64,000 bases of DNA from Lepiota brunneoincarnata (Eukaryota; Basidiomycota; Agaricomycetes; Agaricales; Agaricaceae), in the NCBI GenBank assembly GCA_023014365.1, contig JAEBUN010000047.1, positions 1-64,000 of the forward strand, given 5' to 3'. The notes beneath the pieces were generated by a model that worked only from the letters and a program-made list of their open reading frames with translations, ran no database searches and was not told where the DNA came from. Numbering within the stretch: the first letter of the stretch is position 1; each line of letters opens with the position of its first letter. The position numbers and the translations under genes are program-made. This document shows positions 57,020 to 64,000 of the stretch, in pieces.

Positions 57020-57043
57020 TTGGAGGGGTTTTGATGCCTACTG
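57020..57043 (-). repeat. outer end of the Tc1 right terminal repeat
   Basis: TTGGA (target duplication of gypsy-2) followed by GGGGTTTTGATGCCTACTG, the complement of the Tc1 left end, then TA. Confidence 0.85.
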
Positions 57044-57073
57044 TACATTATGATGATTCAGCAGGTTCCGCCC

Positions 57074-57453
57074 TGTTATCAGAATCCATATCAGAAGGAC
57101 AGTTATGTTTAGGTAAAATTCCCATGTCATATGTCACTCTGAAACAATCAGTAGTGTACATCAGAAGGACTATATTTAACTTCCTTATCTCTGACTCATT
57201 AGCTCCTTGGGTCCAGACATTTATAGTAGGAGCATAGCCACACTTAGTAGTATATAAGGATACAGTACATTACCATGTATCCTTATCTTAGTATTATAAA
57301 GTTCTTGCCTCCTATACCTCTTTACCATAACCAGCTGGACTTATAGTACTCTGTCATCTCCAAGTCACACCTAGTAGGACAAGACCAAGTCTGTATAGAC
57401 ATCTTGCCTTGAATGCTATGCTACTCAAGAGCAAACCCCTAACCTAGGTAACA
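57074..57453. mobile_element. solo LTR (380 bp), related to the one at 63,093
   Basis: TGTTATCAGAATCC ... AACCTAGGTAACA, about 85 percent alike by eye to 63,093-63,477, including TATATAAGGATACAGTACA and TATAAAGTTCTTGCCTCCTA. Flanks CGCCC and CTTCC do not match, so recombination between elements or a deletion followed the insertion. Confidence 0.65.
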
Positions 57454-57469
57454 CTTCCACTGTGGAGTA

Positions 57470-60234
57470 TGCTTGACAAAAATTTGTGGTGCTGCTCCCT
57501 TTGTTCCAGGTAGAAGTCTTGTGAATATGCTGAGACATAAATTTGGCTATAACTTGTCTTGGCATGATCATGGAATCCAGGTCAGGGACCAGATCTTCTT
57601 CAATAGCTTGTTGTTGATTGCTTTTATGGTGGCACATTTGCCTGTTGCACAGATCTCCTTCCACTTGAGGTAGTATCAACACTTTGTGTAGCCTTGGACG
57701 TTTTCTGCTGTGAGGTGACCAAGGGGTGGGAATAGGTGGTTGAAAGACCATTTCCAGTCATCTGAGGTCCCAACCTTGTATTGAAATTTGTGCCATAGAT
57801 CAGACAGCTTGATAGTCTTGTACATGTCCTTGAATACTGACAACCTGTTGTTTCTTGAGATTTTGAAGTAAGAGGGTCAGGTAGCACCAGAGGGATTAGG
57901 TATCTTGACAGCAATGTCAATGAGGAACTGTCACCATAGCTGAGTGACAACAGCATCAATGTTTTCACCCACCTCCTCAGGTACTTTTGGGTTGTCAATA
58001 TCAGAGCCATTAAAATTTTAGGTAAACATAAAAAATAAAATAATTGTCAATAGGTGGTGGGGGGAGCATGTGGCCTTTCTCTGCAAGATTGAACAGATTT
58101 TCATTGGAGGTATTGGTCATATTGATGTAGGTAGAAGTATGTCACATCTTGATGGTTACAACATGTTGTCTGGCTACAATGTTCCTTGGTACAATGCTGA
58201 TTTTGTAGTACTTGAGTTTGATGTCCTTGAACCATGCTCTAAAGATGTACTTGAATGCTGTTTGGGGGAGGGAAAGGCTGCCAATCCTCATCTGGGGCAC
58301 ATTGATGTCAACTTTGATAGGATGTAGGAATATGACACCATATGGGTTGTATGGCACTAACTGTTCCCCATTGTTGGAGCTGCTCTCCTCCTCTTCCTGC
58401 TCCCTTCTGGAAGAAGAATGGCATGTAGATGTATCACTCATGGTGTTGTCTACCTCCGTTACTAGCAGCACAGCAGACATCAAGCTGCAGTACACAGGGC
58501 CATCATTCAGTTATGAGTGAAGGCCATTGATAAGCCACTGACACATTGTGAATAAGGAGAGAGCATCAGGATGGACATGAAGTGTGGGTGCACCACAAGC
58601 CTGCATAGACACAAGTTGGCTGAATGCCATCAATTGGTATGCTCTAAAGTTCCTTTTAGAAAGATCAGTAGGCCAATCAATTGTTAGTCCAATTCAGACA
58701 GCTCACTACCATTCTGAATGGGTGAATGACAGCAATGATTTGCAAATTGTTATGCAGCTCAACTGTGTGAGGACTTGGCTTGCATGCTTGTAAGGGACTC
58801 AAACCTCCACTCACATGTTTGATGCATTTTTCACAATTGCACTTGTGTACATGTTGAGCAAGCCCTCAACAAATGCAGGAGGCTGGGTTGGGTCTATCAT
58901 GGTGACAGCTTTTCCATGGTGCCCATCCTCAGGATTATATATAAGTGCTTTATCTGTCATGTACATCTGGAAGTAAGCAGCTTCAAATGGTCCTCAAGCA
59001 TGAATGCCAGGCTTGATATGACACCCAGATACAGTAGTGAGATGACTGCATAAATCGTGTGAATACTTTGAGCTCCCAATGCTGGTGATTTGATTAGCAT
59101 GTTCATTCAAGATCTGGAGGATGTGCTGGACAATGAGGAAGTGAGATGCCATTGTCCATTGCAGGCAGTGACCATAGCAACTGTGGACAGCAGCAGGCAG
59201 GATTTTTGCATCAAGAAAGAACTCCTCAAGTGCAACTGCAGCAGAATCTGAATTCAAGGAGTACTGTGTGCTGTGTTTAGTTCCATGGATGGTGTGTAAG
59301 AAGAAGAAGTCCTTGGGCCAGTCAATGCCATTTTTGTCCACCTTTGATCATAGGGTAGATACCAGGGCCAGTAGGACCCATTCAGAAACCAGCTTGATCT
59401 GGTATGTGATGTGGCCTAACCATTTCTTGGCATGGAACATCTCCACCTGATATGTGGCCAGTGTAAGGGGAGTAAGGTGGCTGGAACCAAGTTGATATTT
59501 GAGTGCTGATAATAATCAGTATGGGTGCTACTTATATACAAATAGCAGTCTGTGCACAGACCGGGTAGCCAAACACTACATAGCTACCAGAAGATAACAT
59601 GCACAAACAATATACAAATGACTAATAGATATACAGCCACTCAGGAATCGGACTTGGGGATGGGGGTGGCCAAAGGCTGAGGCCAGGCTCAGGCATCAGG
59701 CATCAGCTAGAGTGGCCAAGCCTGGATGCCTTACCGCAGACCCCTAGACATACCTTGCATAAGGGGAGGTGTGATGCCAGTCCCCTTACAGCTGGCCAGT
59801 CACAAAAATTGTGGGGAAGTATATCCTTGATTGTTTTCTGAAGGCACTTGTCATAGAATTGTTCCATTTGTTTTACTGATAGTTTCAGGCCAGAGCTATT
59901 ATCCTCTTTCCAGAGAGAGGGAAAAAATATATGGATCATGTGGTGTTGACCCCAATATCCAAATAGGAGGTTTGGGATTTGGTGAATGGGTACAATGTGT
60001 GTTATCTGCAAATGGGTCATGAGGTGGGAGCATGAGGGCCAGAGAGTTGCTACTTACATCACCTCTCTGGATTGGACAGACAATGTGGATACTCATGGTC
60101 AAGGCATTGGCAGGATTGGGTACAGGATGTACAGATATGGATGAATTAACAATGGTGTTGTTGTGGAGGCAGATCATCAAGTTGTAATCATGACTGACCT
60201 CAATAGGATAATCATCTGTGAGGATATTGCACAT
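57470..60234 (-). pseudogene. decayed minus-strand gene of unknown family
   Basis: Fragments in several frames read in order: MCNILTDDYPIEVSHDYNLM (60,234), FFPSLWKEDNSSGLKLSVKQ and MEQFYDKCLQKTIKDILPHN (59,900-59,800). Then, after an inserted LTR-like unit, VEMFHAKKWLGHITYQIKLV, GIDWPKDFFFLHTIHGTKHS, EEFFLDAKILPAAVHSCYGH, ASHFLIVQHILQILNEHANQ, LCSHLTTVSGCHIKPGIHA and GPFEAAYFQMYMTDKALIYN. Further left are YNPYGVIFLHPIKVDINVPQ and FKYIFRAWFKDIKLKY. It was once a large protein and lies in transposon-rich DNA, so a mobile-element gene is likely, but I cannot name it. Confidence 0.4.
59462..59790. mobile_element. solo-LTR-like insertion (329 bp)
   Basis: Perfect 10 bp inverted ends TGTAAGGGGA and TCCCCTTACA; TGGCCAG occurs on both sides (two extra bases on the right). 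It interrupts the reading frame between FCDWPA and ATYQVEMFHAKKW of the decayed gene around it. Related to 37,863-38,161. Confidence 0.6.
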
Positions 60235-61399
60235 GGTATCTAAGACAGCTTGATAGTGACCAGCAACATTGCCAGTAAGTACAAATTGGAGGAAAGCAGA
60301 ATTGTCTGTTGATTCTACTGATTTCAGGAATCAAACAAACTTGACCAGTATGTACATAGTCAGCAGGAGTGATGAATAAAGATCCATGAATTCAAGGGTG
60401 GAGGGGAGGGGAGGGTAAGTATTATCACAGTCGGGTAGAGATGTGTGTATATGACTACTAAATTAATCTTGCAATACAATATCCTCTGGATTACAAGGTA
60501 TCAAAATGAGGAGGCAGTAGACTAGTGGAGAGCAAAATACATGGAAGTTTGAGCATGCTCATCTAAAATATGGTTCATATTGATGATGGATAGTTTTCAG
60601 GCTGGCTAGATGCACATGGAAACAAATAGCAGGCTGCATAATACAGGATGAATGGAGGATCCAAATGGGAGGAGAGGAGATAGTTCATCTAGGATGAAGG
60701 GGTGGAAAAAAATTGCATCAAAATGACTCTACACATGGTGGAGGCCATCAGAGTGTGAGGCAAGTGGTGAGTATGAACAGGAGAAGGAAAGATTTATCCA
60801 CAATGGATGTTGAATAGAGGGAACAGTGGATTTGGATAGGAAGACATGAGGCTCATCCACAGCAGAGCCATAGAATAGCAAATAGGTAGGCACAGGAATG
60901 GATAGATAGATTGGTTGGAAAGCAGCATACACAGAACTATGCAGGGAGTAAACTCCTTTACATGATGTGCTGAGACTGTTGAGATCACATAAGGAGTAAA
61001 CTCTATCATGTCATGTCAATGGGTGGATTGGTGAAGGAATCTAGAAGCTGATGTAAATCCAAGACAGCTGGGGGGGTTCCACCATTCCCTCTATTCAACA
61101 TCTGTCATGGACAAATCTTTCCTTCTCCCATTCATACTCACCACTCACCTTGTGCTCCAATGGCCTCTGCTATGCATGGAGTCATTTTGATGCAATGTTG
61201 TTCTGCCCCTTCATCCTAGACAAACCATCTCCTCTCTTCCTATTCAGATCCTCCATCATCATAAGTCAACATTTACATACTTTCATTCCAGCCCTGTGCC
61301 TCAATGCTGTGCCCTGCTGCCTAGCTTTCTGAGACTAAACCTGGTGTTCTGTTATCAGTCACACCCCACCATCCTATCTGCTATTCTTGTACCCAACCA
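60235..61399. other. AT-rich spacer with short frames
   Basis: Small frames on both strands (for example 60,729-61,009 minus, 61,150-61,332 plus) without recognisable domains. The right part may hold the start of the helicase relic that follows. Confidence 0.3.
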
Positions 61400-61709
61400 A
61401 TGAGTTTCACTTCATTTCTCTGGGGTCTGGTAGAGCTTATACATTTCATCCCTAGCTTCCTGACCATGCCTAGTCTTACCACCCACTATGCTCTTGTCAA
61501 GCTTTACCTGTTGAGAGGGCATCCTTGGGATTGGCCAGTATGGCAAGAGATAACTAGTGTTCAACATGGACTCTTTCCCCTAGATGATCACCATCTTCCA
61601 AGTAGTTGGACTAGGCATAATGCAGACAACATCCAGTCATTCTTTCTCCAATGCCAACAAAAGCCTAATAAGGATCAGAAGATCAAATTTGTGTGTGATT
61701 GCCATTTGC

Positions 61710-62176
61710 TGTAAGGGGACACCTTAGAGGCCTCAAAGATACCCCTAGCATGTCCCATACCCCAAAAACCCCTCAAAGCATCCCCTTACCCTCCAGCACA
61801 CTATACCTTCCTCCCTTCAAACACCAGAAGCCCCAGGATACCCAGAACAACCCTAGTACCCCATAAAGGTCCTCACAAGCCCTCCTTCTCCCTCTCCAGA
61901 CTCCCTCTGACACCTCTCTTATATTCTCCTATTACCTGACACTCCTTTGTCACCATATTCACTCCCTCCTTTGATCCCTCTTTATTCCTACATTAGCAAT
62001 GCTGGGACAGTTTGCTTCACCCCCCTATTCATTAATATTGCTTATATAAGTCATGTATATACACAGTTTTTGCCTGCAGGAGTTTCTTCATCCTATTCTC
62101 TTAGGATTCCCCTGCAGGTTCACCCCCACTCCCCTCAGTTCCCTTGAGCTGCCTGGGCCCTTAGGTTGCCCTAACA
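61710..62176. mobile_element. solo LTR (467 bp)
   Basis: TGTAAGGGGACACC ... TTGCCCTAACA, flanked by TTTGC and TTTAC (4 of 5 match). It interrupts the coding fragment ending FVCDCH. It carries its own TATA-like TTATATAAG near 62,041. Confidence 0.65.
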
Positions 62177-63092
62177 TTTACCTGGCTAAGTGTTGTGGGC
62201 TTCATTTATCTCAAAATCCTGGAACAAATGGGGTGTGCACAGCAAAGTCATAGAAGGTTTATGGAAACATGGCATCCATCCTGTCACAATTATGGAACAT
62301 GAAGGGTCTCTGGACTCATGGCCAAATGCAGATGCCTATATCCCCATCACTCTTGATACAATCATACTCCTTTTGTTTGGTCCCAAGGCATTTAACAGTG
62401 CAGAAATCCTCCCCTACAATCGTGAAAATGTCTGGCCATTTTTATTCAGCACTTGTGGGTGAGGATATGCAAATAAGTTCAAAAGGACAAATTGTGCCTC
62501 CCAGGGATTGAACAAGAGGCCTTGAAGGTGTTCAAGAGTATGCACTTATTTTTCAACTTACCCATTTATCTATTCCCTAATTGCATTTATAGATTTGAGC
62601 AGTGAATCAGTCACCAAAAAGGATATCATAGCCACCATTAGAGCAGTTGCAAAATGTAAAAATATGGCAGAAATATATGGAACATCAGAAAACACTTCAA
62701 AGGTAGATGACATGTTGGCAGAATTAGACAGGTTGATGAATGGCCTAGGCATAGTGGTCCCAGTACACAACATGAAAACTGTAAAGCCAAAAAAGCATAT
62801 GTGTCATCTCATTGACACCCATAAGCCTGTCGTGACATGGCATTCAGGCTTGTTTAAGCCAAGCAAGAGCCTACAGCATGTGGCTGTGATGGAGTATGAT
62901 CTGGCAGAGCTCAGTGGGACATATCAAGAATATTTTGCCAGTCAAGATGATGATTCTTGGCCTGTGATCAACAAGTCTCCTTCACTCCCTTTACTCTCAA
63001 GGATGTCCATGTTGGTGACTTAGGCATGGAAGTTAAGGGTAGCATGTGTCCACATACCCTCATGCTCACTCTTGGATTTGTGCAGCAGAATC

Positions 63093-63477
63093 TATTATCA
63101 GAAGTCTTATCAGAAGGACAGTTATTTTTAGCTTATATTCCCATGTCACTATGAAACCATCAGTAGTGTACATCAGAAGAACTATTCTTAGTATATGCCT
63201 CATGTTTCTTATCTCTGACTCATAGCTACCCTGGTCCAGACTATTATAGTAGGAGTACAGCCACATTTAGAAGTATATAAGGATACAGTACAATACCTTG
63301 TATCCTTATCTTAGTGTTATAAAGTTCTTGCCTCCTATAACTCTTTGCCTCTAAACTGGCTGGACTATAGTGCTTTGTCGTCTCCAAGTCATGCTTAGTA
63401 GGACAGGAACAAGTCTGTATAGACATCCTGTGTCAAACCCTGTGCTACTCAAGAGCAAACCCCTAATCCAGGTAACA
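63093..63477. mobile_element. solo LTR (385 bp) with target duplication GAATC
   Basis: TATTATCAGAAG ... AATCCAGGTAACA with perfect GAATC repeats at 63,088-63,092 and 63,478-63,482. The first dinucleotide TG has mutated to TA. Related to 57,074-57,453. Confidence 0.8.
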
Positions 63478-64000
63478 GAATCTGTCATACAACTTCCATA
63501 CCTAATGCCATAAAGCTGGCCTCATGGCTTGGGATCACTCTGATATTTTCCTTGATAAAGACTCTCCAGATCTGTTGTTAGCATTGCTCCACTGGCACCA
63601 ACTTGCTGGCATCCACTCTATTGTCCAAAAGGTGTTCACTGCAGAACCCAAACCTGACCATTGCATGGGTATGCTCATTTGTGATGAAGTTAGCCTTGGG
63701 AAGATGGCCCTTGCAATTGCAACTATTTCTTTCCTGAACCAAGCAATTAAGTCAGTCAAATCACTTTGCCAACCTGCTCCCATCTTACATAAGTCATTTG
63801 TTGTCCACTATCAAAGGGCAGTACCAACATACTGACAACCCATTTCAGAGCACTACAAATATATCCAGGGTAAGGAAATAATTGAAAACATCCCTCACCT
63901 CATAGTTGTTCCTGGCACTCTCCAAGTGCAATGGGTGCAAGAACTGAAAACACTTCTCCTTTCTTGGAGTGTCAACATTTTCCTGTATGATAGCCTGAAG

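Larger units (their letters stand above)
38294..57043 (+). mobile_element. Tc1/mariner (DD34E) transposon, split by two retrotransposons
   Basis: Outer ends CAGTAGGCATCAAAAC (38,294) and its complement (ending 57,043) are each flanked by TA, the Tc1 target duplication. Terminal inverted repeats are about 220 bp. Removing gypsy-1 and gypsy-2 with their 5 bp duplications leaves about 1.6 kb, a normal Tc1 size. gypsy-1 sits just upstream of the transposase gene; gypsy-2 sits in the right terminal repeat, 24 bp from the end. Confidence 0.85.
61400..64000 (+). pseudogene. SNF2-type helicase relic, split by two solo LTRs, runs off the window
   Basis: Coding fragments in order are: PWDWPVWQEITSVQHGLFPL and KDQKIKFVCDCH (to 61,709); after a solo LTR, WNKWGVHSKVIEGLWKHGIH, SWPNADAYIPITLDTIILLL and ENVWPFLFSTCG (62,220-62,460); TKKDIIATIRAVAKCKNMAE, EYDLAELSGTYQEYFASQDD and LMLTLGFVQQN (to 63,092); and after a second solo LTR the ATPase start GMLICDEVSLGKMALAIATI (motif I and II region), then LPHLIVVPGTLQVQWVQELK-like sequence at 63,890-63,950. 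The Walker A position reads DEVSLGKMA in place of the usual DEVGLGKT. Stops and insertions show it is dead. The C-terminal half lies beyond 64,000. Confidence 0.55.

Noticed and set aside
36600..64000. CRISPR array or prokaryotic mobile element as explanation for repeats
   Set aside because: Repeats are LTRs, inverted termini and segmental copies; introns and gene families are fungal.

Overview
The window reads as nuclear DNA of a filamentous basidiomycete, most likely an Agaricomycete. The support is genes split by 46-60 bp GT-AG introns, secreted cysteine-rich CFEM-type proteins, F-box proteins of a fungal type, an AAAP amino acid permease, an aromatic-acid-exporter-like (ArAE_2) membrane protein, chromodomain Ty3/gypsy retrotransposons and a Tc1 DNA transposon. 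Genus cannot be fixed from the sequence. Exon structures below were worked out by hand from splice sites and reading-frame phase. Family names rest on recognised motifs, not on database searches.

Layout. 1-7.9 kb is gene-poor and holds a small predicted secreted protein (4.69-5.14 kb) and a decayed MFS-type transporter on the minus strand (5.9-7.1 kb). 7.96-30.2 kb is a normal gene island: a 1,498-residue low-complexity protein with W-acidic repeats (7,962-12,745 +), an F-box protein (12,840-14,831 +), an AAAP amino acid transporter (15,900-18,492 -), a transposase remnant near 20 kb, an 8-Cys GPI-anchored secreted protein (21,038-21,737 +), a second F-box protein (22,166-23,860 +), a secreted protein with two tandem CFEM-like domains (24,584-25,300 +), and a large multi-intron ArAE_2-type transporter (25,551-30,182 +). 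30.5-36.6 kb is a tandem segmental duplication. Each unit has an unidentified minus-strand coding remnant followed by a plus-strand AIG1-like G-domain gene. The first GTPase copy is intact (32,169-33,301). The second is 5'-shortened and frameshifted.

From about 36.8 kb composition drops to AT-rich and the rest is transposon territory. The centrepiece is a nested insertion: a ~1.6 kb Tc1 element (ends 38,294 and 57,043, TA duplications, ~220 bp inverted termini) carries an old degenerate Ty3/gypsy chromovirus (gypsy-1, 38,643-47,543) beside its transposase gene. It also carries a young, apparently intact chromovirus (gypsy-2, 48,778-57,019, matching 698 bp LTRs, target duplication TTGGA) in its right terminal repeat. 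Both gypsy elements have a post-pol ORF with the same unusual pair of zinc knuckles, and both have a Tf1/sushi-style self-priming primer-binding site. 57-64 kb holds decayed ORFs, including an SNF2-type helicase relic running off the right edge, split by solo LTRs with recognisable target duplications.
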